DNA of 6,662 nucleotides from Clostridia bacterium (GCA_017547975.1 JAFYNU010000367.1:1-6662); one strand, 5' to 3'; positions 1-6,229 are shown, counted from the stretch's first letter. Program-made: numbers and translations. The notes: generated from the sequence alone by a model not told the origin.

Positions 1-979
1 ACTGCTTTTTGGCATACCGGTCTTTGGGGACGGCCCCTACGTGGTGTACGATCCCCTGACGGAGCGTGTGGTTTCGGGGGAAGGGGAGGATTGCTGGGGG
101 CTGATTGCCTCCACCACCAAGCTGATGACCGCCCTGGTGGCCATCGAGCGGGCGGATCTGTGGCGGGAAATTGAGATCCTGCCGGAATACGTGGGGGTGG
201 AGGGCTCCAAAATGTACCTGAAGGCCGGGGAAAAGAGGACGGTGGAGGAGCTTCTTTACGGGCTTCTGCTCTCCTCGGGAAACGATGCCGCCATGGCGTT
301 GGCGGGGGGCATCGGGGGAAGCTTGGGCCGTTTCGTCTGGTGGATGAACCAAACCGCCGCCAGCCTTGGCATGGAAAATGCCTACTTCGAAAACCCCACC
401 GGGCTGGATGGGGAGCGCCACGGGGCCTCCCCAAAGGATCTGGCAATTCTCATGGAGGCGGTCCTTCGGGAGGAGACGCTGGCGAAGATTCTGACCGCAA
501 AGTACAGGAGCTTTGACGGTTACGTGCTGAAAAACCACAACAAGCTCCTGTGGCTTTCCGACGAGTGTATCGGCGGTAAGACCGGCTTTACCAAGGCGGC
601 GGGACGGTGTTTGGTTTCTGCCTTTGAGCGGATCGGGCGGCGGGTGGTGGTGGTCACCCTGGATACCCCCGGGGACTGGGAGCGGCATATCTCCCTGGCG
701 GAGACATACCTGGATGGGGTGGCGTCTGTGACCGGCCGGGCTACCCTGACCCTTCCGGTGGTGAATGGATGGTCGCCGGAGGCGGTTCTTCGGGTGGATT
801 ATGCTCTGCCCCTGCTGGCAGGGGAGGAGGAAGAATTGGAATTCCGTCTTTTTGCGCCCCATTTTCTCTATGAAATGCCACCTCCCGGGGAGAGGGTGGG
901 CCGGGTGGAACTTCTCCTGAACGGACACCGGGTGGGCGAGGGGGAGGCGGTGGCATTGGGGCGGGAAATGATGAAATAA
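1..979 (+). CDS. D-alanyl-D-alanine carboxypeptidase (peptidase S11, DacF/PBP5-like), 5' partial
   Basis: This is a serine DD-carboxypeptidase that removes the terminal D-Ala from peptidoglycan stem peptides outside the membrane. The reading frame is open from base 2, so the true start lies before the window. The GTG at 41 is internal, because the frame already reads a family-like beta strand (PYVVYDPLTERVV) across it. All three S11 active-site motifs are present in order and at normal spacing: STTK with the nucleophilic Ser and Lys (110-121), SGN (275-283) and KTG (578-586). After about base 720 comes a beta-rich region resembling the PBP5 C-terminal domain, with a closing GERVGRVELLLNGHRVGEG stretch. 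The hydrophobic LLFGIPVFG at the very start may be the end of a signal peptide, so only a few dozen residues are probably missing (inference). The protein stops soon after the C-terminal domain, with no obvious amphipathic or membrane anchor helix. No terminator follows; the next promoter starts 4 bases after the stop. Confidence 0.93.
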   Translation, partial: LLFGIPVFGDGPYVVYDPLTERVVSGEGEDCWGLIASTTKLMTALVAIERADLWREIEILPEYVGVEGSKMYLKAGEKRTVEELLYGLLLSSGNDAAMALAGGIGGSLGRFVWWMNQTAASLGMENAYFENPTGLDGERHGASPKDLAILMEAVLREETLAKILTAKYRSFDGYVLKNHNKLLWLSDECIGGKTGFTKAAGRCLVSAFERIGRRVVVVTLDTPGDWERHISLAETYLDGVASVTGRATLTLPVVNGWSPEAVLRVDYALPLLAGEEEELEFRLFAPHFLYEMPPPGERVGRVELLLNGHRVGEGEAVALGREMMK

Positions 980-982
980 CGA

Positions 983-1011
983 TTGACTTGGGGGAAAAGC
1001 CGTGTTATAAT
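983..1011 (+). promoter_or_regulatory. Sigma-A promoter, extended -10, for the TIM-barrel gene
   Basis: The -35 box TTGACT (983-988) and -10 box TATAAT (1006-1011) are separated by exactly 17 bases, and the -10 is preceded by the extended element TGT (1003-1005). This is one base from consensus. The predicted start of transcription is near 1018, giving a 5' leader of about 25 bases with AAAGGA (1029-1034) 9 bases before the ATG at 1044. The -35 begins 4 bases after the stop of the upstream carboxypeptidase gene. Confidence 0.88.
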
Positions 1012-1043
1012 GGTCTCAAAATTAACCGAAAGGATACTGCATT

Positions 1044-1901
1044 ATGATTTCCTTCCCCAGAACAGAAGTGGGCGGCATCTCCCTGCCCCGTATGCTCATT
1101 GGTTCCAACTGGATCAATGGTTATTCCCACACCAGCCCTGCATCCGATAAGATGATCAAGCATTACCACAGCACTCCCGAACGTACAGCTGACCTTTTGG
1201 AAGCCTATCTGGAATATGACATCAACGCCATTATGGCTCTGTTTGATGGCAATGAACAGCTCCTGGAGGGCATCAAGATTGCCGAAGAACGCACCGGCAA
1301 GAAGATCATCCTGATCGATACTCCCATCATCAATGTGGCTGACAGTGCCGATGCCCGCAAGGAAGCCGAAGCCATGATCGAAAAGTCCCGCAAGATCGGT
1401 GCTACCTTCTGCCTGCCCCACCACTCCAGCGTGGAACAGCTGGTGAACAAGGGTAAGGGCATCATCGACCGTCTGCCGGATTACCTCTACATGATCCGTG
1501 AAAAGGGTATGATCCCCGGTCTGTCGGCCCATATGCCCGAACTGATCCTCTACTCCGATGCCAACGAATACGACGTGGAAACCTACGTGCAGATCTACAA
1601 CTGCATGGGCTTCCTGATGCAGGTGGAAGTGGAATACATCAACCAGGTCATCTGGAACGCCAAGAAGCCGGTCATGACCATCAAGTCCATGGCCGCCGGC
1701 CGTTGCTCCCCCTTCGTGGGCATCTCCTTCTCCTACAACACCATTCGTCCCTGCGACATGGTCACCATGGGCGCCTTCAACCCCGACGAAGTCCACGAGG
1801 ACGTGGAAATCGCCCTGGCCGCCATCGAACACCGCCGCGCCAACATCGGCGGCCGCGCTACCCCCAACAAGACCGCTGCCCTGGGCGGCGACGTGAAGTA
1901 A
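1044..1901 (+). CDS. Uncharacterised aldo/keto-reductase-like TIM-barrel protein
   Basis: The product is 285 residues, soluble, with no signal peptide or membrane segment. I do not recognise a characterised family with certainty. The overall pattern resembles a divergent aldo/keto reductase barrel: an opening RTEVGGISLPRMLIGSNW like the AKR first strand, GLSAHMPE (159-166) in the place of the AKR GxSxH strand, and a late KKPVMTIKSMAAGR (207-220) followed by MVTMGAFNPDEVHEDVEIA (239-257), like the AKR strand 7 to helix 8 region. The classical AKR Asp-Tyr-Lys-His tetrad is not evident, so oxidoreductase activity is uncertain; an aldolase- or isomerase-like barrel is also possible. The start is supported by AAAGGA 9 bases upstream. 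Codon use is unlike its neighbours: glycine is written only as GGC or GGT and arginine almost entirely as CGT or CGC, whereas adjacent genes use GGG and CGG freely. With the near-consensus promoter and its own terminator, this points to a single-gene, highly expressed transcript. Confidence 0.8.
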   Translation: MISFPRTEVGGISLPRMLIGSNWINGYSHTSPASDKMIKHYHSTPERTADLLEAYLEYDINAIMALFDGNEQLLEGIKIAEERTGKKIILIDTPIINVADSADARKEAEAMIEKSRKIGATFCLPHHSSVEQLVNKGKGIIDRLPDYLYMIREKGMIPGLSAHMPELILYSDANEYDVETYVQIYNCMGFLMQVEVEYINQVIWNAKKPVMTIKSMAAGRCSPFVGISFSYNTIRPCDMVTMGAFNPDEVHEDVEIALAAIEHRRANIGGRATPNKTAALGGDVK

Positions 1902-1916
1902 GCTCGCCTTAATCCC

Positions 1917-1956
1917 AAAAAACGACCTCCGGAATCGCTTTGATTCCGGAGGTTTT
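1917..1956. terminator. Bidirectional intrinsic terminator between convergent genes
   Basis: A perfect 12-bp stem, ACCTCCGGAATC (1925-1936) with GATTCCGGAGGT (1942-1953), closes a 5-base loop. On the plus strand it is followed by a short T run (1953-1956). On the minus strand the stem is followed, after two bases, by six T residues (complement of A 1917-1922). It lies 23 bases past the stop of the plus-strand TIM-barrel gene and 8 bases past the stop of the minus-strand dehydrogenase gene, so it can end both transcripts. The U run is better on the minus strand. Confidence 0.9.
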
Positions 1957-1961
1957 GCTGT

Positions 1962-3224
1962 TCAGTTGTAATCCGCCTCGTTGACCTCCCGGTCGGGGGA
2001 GAGCGCCTCCAGGTGGGCGGGGGGATCCCCCAGGTCGGGGATATCCACCGTTTTGCCGCCCTCCATGGCGCACTGGTGGGCGATGAGCCCCGGCAGGTTG
2101 TAGCGGGCGGCCTGCCAGGCGTTGGTGGGGGAGAGCTTGCCGGACACAAAGGCCTGGCAGAAATCGTCCACCATGAATTTGTGGGTGCCGGCGTGGCCGG
2201 TGGAAAGGGTATCAAACTCCCGGGGGAGTCGGGCACAGGCCTGGATGGGGGCTTCGCCGCTGCCCCAGGCACCGTTGACCGCCTTTTGCAGGAAGTCGGG
2301 CTCGCCCTTGTGGGGGGTCAGGGCGATGGGGTTGAGAAGGTCGCTCACGTCGGTGTAATCCACCTGCCCCCGGTCATCCATTTTCACGTAGCTGTGCTGA
2401 ACCAGGGAGCACTCGTAGGAGGCCTTGGTGCAATGGAAATTGGAAATATAGGTTTCGGGGAAATGCCATGCGATCCGGCGGTTTTCGCTGATGCGGACCA
2501 CGGCGTTGTTGGATAGCTTCAGGAGCATGGAGCTGTTGGAGAAGGGGTTGTCCCAGTAGTTGGCTCCCTTGCTGAAAATATCCGGCTCGAAGGGGTCCTC
2601 AAACCCAAAGGCGGAGACCTTCACCGCATGGGCCTTGGCCGCCGACAGCACCATGGAGGTGGAGTGGGTGGGGTAGAGCAGGGGCGGAAGCCCCGCCATC
2701 ATCTTCCACTTGTCCCCCTCGGTGTATTGGAACACGTGGTAAAGCCGGGTCATGTCGTGGTTGTATTGGGCTTCGGCGTAGACCATTTGGCCCATTTCGC
2801 CGGTGGCGTACTGCTTGCGGCAGAAAATGGAGGCGGGGCGGTAGATGCCGGTTTCCCCCATCATGTAGGTCAGTCCGGTTTCCTTCACCAGGCGCACGAT
2901 CTCGTTGATTTCCTCCACCTTCAATGCCATGGGCACGGCGGAATAGACGTGCTTCCCTGCCTTCAGGGCGGCAATGGCCATTTCGCCGTGGAGATCCCGT
3001 TGGGTGAAAATGGCCACCGTGTTGATCTCGCTTGAGGCGATCACGTCGTCAAAGGAATCGAATATGCGGTCGGCGTGGTAGCGTTCCATAAAATCCTTCG
3101 CCCGTTCGGGAAACTTGTCGCACACCGCCACAAATTCCACTGCGGGGTGGGCGGAAAACAGGGGAACAAAGGAATTGCAGAACTGGCCGCAACCCACGAA
3201 TGCAATACGGATCTTTTCCTTCAT
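1962..3224 (-). CDS. Gfo/Idh/MocA family oxidoreductase
   Basis: This is a predicted NAD(P)-dependent dehydrogenase of the glucose-fructose oxidoreductase/inositol dehydrogenase/MocA superfamily, which acts on sugars, inositols or related hydroxy compounds; the substrate cannot be told from sequence. The 420-residue product has an N-terminal Rossmann fold (IRIAFVGCGQF, residues 5-15, with G11 and G13; acidic D36 ends strand 2) and the usual AALKAGKHVY helix-strand at 85-94. The following motif, normally EKP with an active-site lysine, reads AVP (96-98). The C-terminal alpha/beta domain carries LLYPTHSTSM (182-191) with H187, a motif placed like the catalytic histidine region. I chose the ATG at 3224 over an in-frame TTG at 3239, because AGAGGTGG (3236-3229) sits just upstream of the ATG as a Shine-Dalgarno site and would otherwise be coding. 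The gene is second in an operon after the uracil-DNA glycosylase: that gene's TGA (3238-3236) overlaps the start of the Shine-Dalgarno site, suggesting translational coupling. The shared terminator at 1917-1956 follows. Confidence 0.93.
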   Translation of the reverse strand: MKEKIRIAFVGCGQFCNSFVPLFSAHPAVEFVAVCDKFPERAKDFMERYHADRIFDSFDDVIASSEINTVAIFTQRDLHGEMAIAALKAGKHVYSAVPMALKVEEINEIVRLVKETGLTYMMGETGIYRPASIFCRKQYATGEMGQMVYAEAQYNHDMTRLYHVFQYTEGDKWKMMAGLPPLLYPTHSTSMVLSAAKAHAVKVSAFGFEDPFEPDIFSKGANYWDNPFSNSSMLLKLSNNAVVRISENRRIAWHFPETYISNFHCTKASYECSLVQHSYVKMDDRGQVDYTDVSDLLNPIALTPHKGEPDFLQKAVNGAWGSGEAPIQACARLPREFDTLSTGHAGTHKFMVDDFCQAFVSGKLSPTNAWQAARYNLPGLIAHQCAMEGGKTVDIPDLGDPPAHLEALSPDREVNEADYN

Positions 3225-3235
3225 AAGGCCACCTC

Positions 3236-3799
3236 TCAATCGTAAAAGCCGATCTTTTTCAGCTCTTCCTCAATGGCATAGAGGTCGGGCAGGGTTTCCT
3301 CCTTGCGCCGGGGATCCCGAAGCAGGGCGGCGGGGTGGTAAAGGGCCATCATGCGGACCCCCGCCCGGTCAAACCACTTGCCGTGGTCGGCTGAAATTTT
3401 GAAGGTGGGGGAGATGATCTTCATGGCGGCAATGCGCCCCAGGCAAACGATCAGCTTGGGCCGCAGAAGGGCGGTTTGAGCCCGGAGGTAACCGATGCAG
3501 GCCTCCTGTTCCTCCGGCAGGGGGTCCCGGTTTTGGGGGGGCCGGCACTTGACGATGTTGGCAATGTAGACCTTGCTCCGGTCCAGCCCGATGATTCCCA
3601 GCATTTGGTCCAAAAGCTTGCCCGCACGGCCCACGAAGGGTTCCCCCTTCAGGTCCTCCTGTTCCCCGGGGCCTTCCCCGATGAAGAGGATGGGGCTGGT
3701 TTCGGAACCCACCCCAAACACCACGTTGGTGCGGGTTTCCGCCAGACGGCAGTTTTGGCAATTCAGACAGCTTTCTTTCAGTTCTTCCCAGGTGGGCAT
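3236..3799 (-). CDS. udg: Uracil-DNA glycosylase, family 4 (4Fe-4S)
   Basis: This base-excision repair enzyme removes uracil from DNA. The 187-residue product is a typical length for family 4. Four cysteines match the iron-sulfur ligands of that family: C14 and C17 in LNCQNC, C85 in KCRPPQNRDP and C101. The first active-site motif is GEGPGEQEDLKGEPFVGRAG (41-60), and the second is YHPAALLRDP (154-163) with H155, which contacts the uracil site in UDGs. The frame is open as far as 4078, but the residues before the ATG at 3799 are not family-like and run through the promoter region. The MPTWEELKESCLNC start matches the normal N-terminus. No strong Shine-Dalgarno precedes this ATG (upstream bases on the minus strand are GAGCGATGGACT). 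It is the first gene of a two-gene minus-strand operon with the Gfo/Idh/MocA gene. There is no obvious functional link between the two. Confidence 0.95.
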   Translation of the reverse strand: MPTWEELKESCLNCQNCRLAETRTNVVFGVGSETSPILFIGEGPGEQEDLKGEPFVGRAGKLLDQMLGIIGLDRSKVYIANIVKCRPPQNRDPLPEEQEACIGYLRAQTALLRPKLIVCLGRIAAMKIISPTFKISADHGKWFDRAGVRMMALYHPAALLRDPRRKEETLPDLYAIEEELKKIGFYD

Positions 3800-3847
3800 A
3801 GTCCATCGCTCGCTTTCGAAAAGAATGGGGAGAATCCCCTTGGGAAT

Positions 3848-3876
3848 ATCATACCATGTTTCGCCCGGCGGTGCAA
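3848..3876 (-). promoter_or_regulatory. Sigma-A promoter for the glycosylase-dehydrogenase operon
   Basis: Read on the minus strand, the -35 box is TTGCAC (3876-3871) and the -10 box is TATGAT (3853-3848), with a 17-base spacer ending in the extended -10 element TGG. Transcription should start near 3841, leaving a leader of about 40 bases before the ATG at 3799. That leader contains a small GGGGA/TCCCC hairpin (3839-3827). Confidence 0.8.
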
Positions 3877-3905
3877 GGTTTGTTTTCCGGAAGGGCGAAA
3901 AATGC

Positions 3906-3934
3906 TTGAAAGAAAGGCCGGAATGTGGTATGAT
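3906..3934 (+). promoter_or_regulatory. Sigma-A promoter for the U32 peptidase-metA operon
   Basis: The -35 box TTGAAA (3906-3911) and -10 box TATGAT (3929-3934) are 17 bases apart, with TGG (3926-3928) as the extended -10 element. It is divergent from the glycosylase promoter, and the two -35 boxes are about 30 bases apart, so they do not overlap. The predicted transcript starts near 3941, giving a leader of roughly 77 bases before the ATG at 4018. Confidence 0.82.
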
Positions 3935-3944
3935 AAGGGGCGGA

Positions 3945-3961
3945 ATCCGCCTGCGGCGGAT
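3945..3961 (+). other. Small hairpin at the 5' end of the U32 leader RNA
   Basis: ATCCGCC (3945-3951) and GGCGGAT (3955-3961) can form a 7-bp GC-rich stem with a 3-base TGC loop, within a few bases of the predicted transcript start. It is not a terminator, since no U run follows. It may simply protect the 5' end of the RNA. This is a prediction from base pairing only. Confidence 0.4.
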
Positions 3962-3980
3962 AAAATACGAGGAAAGCGGA

Positions 3981-4055
3981 ATGGGGAAGAAAAACCTCCC
4001 CTTCCCGTTTGGTGAATATGAAAAAACCTGTGGAATTGCTCTGCCCGGCGGGTAG
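3981..4055 (+). CDS. Possible 24-codon leader ORF overlapping the U32 gene start
   Basis: An ATG at 3981 follows the Shine-Dalgarno-like GAGGAAAG (3969-3976) at suitable spacing and opens a 24-codon frame (MGKKNLPFPFGEYEK...) that ends at TAG 4053-4055. It overlaps the first 38 bases of the U32 gene in another frame. The U32 ATG at 4018 has no proper Shine-Dalgarno of its own, so ribosomes might be delivered to it by translation of this frame. The peptide matches nothing I know and may be fortuitous. Confidence 0.25.
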   Translation: MGKKNLPFPFGEYEKTCGIALPGG

Positions 4056-5214
4056 TATGGAAGCCCTGAAAACCGCATATCGGTTCGGGGCGGATGCGGT
4101 TTACCTGGGGGGCAGCTTTATGCAGCTCCGGGCCAAAAGCGCCGGCTTTACCGACGAAGCCCTGGGGGAAGCGGTGGCCCATGCCCATTCCCTTGGAAAA
4201 AAGGTCTACGTGACCCTGAACTGCTTTGCCAAAAACGAAGAATTTGAAAAAATCGGCGACTACGCCAAATTCCTCCATGGAATCGGGGTGGACGCCGCCA
4301 TCATTTCGGATATTGGGGTCATTTCGGCTGTGAAAGCCGCCGAGCCCCGGCTGGAGGTGCATCTCAGCACCCAGGCCAATTGCCAGAACTATATGTCGGC
4401 CCGGCTCTACCACGACCTGGGTGTGAAACGTATCGTCCTGGCCCGGGAGCTGACCCTGGGGGAAATTGCCGAGATTCGGGCAAAGACCCCCGCCACCCTG
4501 GAGCTGGAGGCCTTCATCCACGGGGCCATGTGCATGGCCTACTCCGGCCGGTGTCTGATCTCCTCCTACCTTTCGGGCCGAAGCGGCAACCGGGGAGAAT
4601 GTGCCCAGCCCTGCCGCTGGAATTTCAGCCTGATGGAGGAAAAACGTCCCGGGGAGTACTTCCCGGTGGAGGAAGAGGATGGGTTTACCGCCATCCTGTC
4701 CTCCCACGATATGAATACCGTGGATTTTGTGGATCAGATCGTGGATGCAGGGGTATCCTCCCTGAAAATCGAGGGGAGAATGAAGACTCCCTACTACATT
4801 GCCACCGTCACCCGGGCCTACCGGATGCGGTTGGACGGGGCGGACCCCGCCCTGTGCGCCCGGGAGCTGGACTTTGTGTCCCACCGACCCTATTCCAGCG
4901 GGTTCTATTTCAATGACGAAAAATATGCCCCCTATAACGACGGCCTCTACCACCAGGAAAAGCGGGTGGCGGCGGTGGTGCTGGGGTGCGAAAAGGGCAT
5001 TCTGACGGTGGAACAGAGAAATCTCTTTTCGGTGGGCGACAGGCTGGAGCTTTTGGCCCCCGGCCTTCCCGGAGAGGGCTTTGCTGTGGAAAGCATCACC
5101 ACCCTGGACGGGGAAAGCGTCGCCCGGGCTCCCCATCCCCGACAGATTTTGAAAATTCCCTGCCCGATCCAGGCGGAACCGGGCGATATGCTCCGCATGG
5201 ACTATATTCAGTAA
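4018..5214 (+). CDS. trhP: U32 family protein, TrhP/YegQ-like tRNA uridine hydroxylation protein
   Basis: The product (398 residues) belongs to the U32 'peptidase' family. The TrhP branch takes part in prephenate-dependent hydroxylation of tRNA wobble uridine (U34) to 5-hydroxyuridine, the first step of cmo5U/mcmo5U-type modification (family knowledge). The N-terminus KKPVELLCPAGSMEALKTAY and GADAVYLGG (25-32) are typical. The U32 signature EAFIHGAMCMAYSGRCLIS is at 164-182. Four cysteines, C172, C179, C195 and C199 (the last two in GNRGECAQPCRW), are the likely iron-sulfur ligands. SSLKIEGRMKTPYYIATVTRAYR (247-269) and SSGFYF match TrhP-like members, and a small beta-rich C-terminal domain follows from about 315. 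One full-length gene is present, as in E. coli yegQ, not the yrrN/yrrO pair of Bacillus. I chose the ATG at 4018 by family alignment; in-frame TTG (4009) and GTG (4012) also exist. A generic U32 protease annotation is the alternative. metA follows 21 bases later. Confidence 0.88.
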   Translation: MKKPVELLCPAGSMEALKTAYRFGADAVYLGGSFMQLRAKSAGFTDEALGEAVAHAHSLGKKVYVTLNCFAKNEEFEKIGDYAKFLHGIGVDAAIISDIGVISAVKAAEPRLEVHLSTQANCQNYMSARLYHDLGVKRIVLARELTLGEIAEIRAKTPATLELEAFIHGAMCMAYSGRCLISSYLSGRSGNRGECAQPCRWNFSLMEEKRPGEYFPVEEEDGFTAILSSHDMNTVDFVDQIVDAGVSSLKIEGRMKTPYYIATVTRAYRMRLDGADPALCARELDFVSHRPYSSGFYFNDEKYAPYNDGLYHQEKRVAAVVLGCEKGILTVEQRNLFSVGDRLELLAPGLPGEGFAVESITTLDGESVARAPHPRQILKIPCPIQAEPGDMLRMDYIQ

Positions 5215-5235
5215 TCGTAATCAAGGAGAAACCCT

Positions 5236-6192
5236 ATGCCTGTAAAAATCCCCGCCGCCCTGCCGGCTTACCAGACCCTTTCGAATGAAAACGTCTTCGT
5301 TATGTCCCTGAAGCGTGCCTCCCAACAGGATATCCGCCCCCTGCGGGTCATCATCCTGAACCTGATGCCCACCAAGATCGCCACCGAGACCCAGCTGCTT
5401 CGGTGCCTTTCCAATACCCCCCTGCAGATCGAGGTGGATTTCCTGCAGACCGTGTCCCACACCTCCAAAAACACCGCCCAGGAGCACCTGGATGCCTTCT
5501 ACAAGGAATTTTCCGAAATTCGCACCAACTACTACGACGGCATGATCATCACCGGTGCCCCGGTGGAACAGATGGATTTTGACGAGGTGGATTACTGGAG
5601 CGAGCTGTGTGAGATTTTGGATTGGACCCGAACCCACGTCTACTCCACCATGTTCATCTGCTGGGCCGCCCAGGCGGGACTCAACTACTTCTACGGGGTT
5701 CCCAAGCATAAGCTTCCCGAAAAGCGCTTTGGGGTCTACCGTCACGACGTTCTGGTGAAGGGGGAATCCCTCCTTCGGGGCTACGACGATATTTTCTACG
5801 CCCCCCATTCCCGCCATACCGAGGTGTATCGGGCGGACATTGAAAAGGTTGCCAACCTGGAAATCCTGGCGGAATCGGCCGAAGCGGGGGTCTACCTCCT
5901 GCAGGACAAGGAAAACCGCCGGGTATTCGTCACCGGCCACCCGGAATACGACATCGAAACCCTGGCCACCGAATACTTCCGGGATCTGGATAAGGGGCTT
6001 CCCATTTCGATCCCCAAAAACTACTTCCCCGACGACGATCCCACCAAGGCACCGGTGGTTCGCTGGCGCTCCCACGGCACCATGCTCTACACCAACTGGC
6101 TGAATTACTACGTGTATGAAGAGGTTCCCTTCAATCTGGAGGATACCGCCAAATGGCTTCCCCACATGGGGGAAAAGGCCGCCCGGGGCTGA
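5236..6192 (+). CDS. metA: Homoserine O-acyltransferase MetA, predicted acetyl-CoA type
   Basis: This cytoplasmic enzyme activates homoserine for methionine biosynthesis by acylating its hydroxyl group. The 318-residue product is slightly longer than the usual 300-310 because of a short C-terminal tail, and it aligns with standard MetA numbering. The glutamine-amidotransferase-like fold carries catalytic C142 (FICWAAQAG), H235 and E237 (TGHPEYD), with K47 (MPTKIATETQ) and R249 also in place. Position 111, in ITGAPVEQM, is glutamate; in characterised MetA proteins Glu111 favours acetyl-CoA and Gly111 favours succinyl-CoA, so O-acetylhomoserine is the predicted product. The start is well supported by AAGGAG (5223-5228) 7 bases before ATG. 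It lies 21 bases after the U32 gene with no promoter, and no SAM-responsive leader fits in the gap, so it should be co-transcribed from 3906-3934. No convincing terminator follows. Confidence 0.96.
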   Translation: MPVKIPAALPAYQTLSNENVFVMSLKRASQQDIRPLRVIILNLMPTKIATETQLLRCLSNTPLQIEVDFLQTVSHTSKNTAQEHLDAFYKEFSEIRTNYYDGMIITGAPVEQMDFDEVDYWSELCEILDWTRTHVYSTMFICWAAQAGLNYFYGVPKHKLPEKRFGVYRHDVLVKGESLLRGYDDIFYAPHSRHTEVYRADIEKVANLEILAESAEAGVYLLQDKENRRVFVTGHPEYDIETLATEYFRDLDKGLPISIPKNYFPDDDPTKAPVVRWRSHGTMLYTNWLNYYVYEEVPFNLEDTAKWLPHMGEKAARG

Positions 6193-6200
6193 TTCCCGGT

Positions 6201-6229
6201 TTGACAAGGGTCCCCAAGTGTGCTATGAT
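6201..6229 (+). promoter_or_regulatory. Sigma-A promoter, extended -10, for the alcohol dehydrogenase
   Basis: The -35 box is the exact consensus TTGACA (6201-6206), the spacer is 17 bases and the -10 box is TATGAT (6224-6229) preceded by TGC (6221-6223). It begins 8 bases after the metA stop. Transcription should start near 6236, giving a very short leader of about 19 bases that holds GGGAGG (6245-6250). Confidence 0.88.

Noticed and set aside
1005..1832. Minus-strand open frame (275 codons) opposite the TIM-barrel gene
   Set aside because: It has a His/Gly/Asp-rich composition typical of an antisense shadow, no recognisable domain, and lies opposite a gene with a clear promoter, ribosome site and terminator.
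3827..3839. GGGGA/TCCCC hairpin in the glycosylase leader as a regulatory element
   Set aside because: A 5-bp stem with a 3-base loop is too small to claim a function and is expected by chance in GC-rich DNA.
3800..4078. N-terminal extension of the uracil-DNA glycosylase to position 4078
   Set aside because: The extra 93 residues are not family-like, run through both divergent promoters and overlap the U32 gene. The normal N-terminus begins at 3799.
3778..5136. Long open frame on the minus strand (452 codons) opposite the U32 gene
   Set aside because: Its protein has no family-like motif and is rich in Gly, His and Pro. It overlaps both the glycosylase start and the whole U32 gene, and is explained by GC-rich antisense coding.
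6183..6203. Possible terminator after metA (CCGGG/CCCGG pairing)
   Set aside because: The stem is only 5 bp, overlaps the metA stop codon and is followed by just three T residues before the next -35 box.
5221..6207. Minus-strand open frame (328 codons) opposite metA
   Set aside because: It is the mirror of a confidently identified metA gene and shows no motif of its own.
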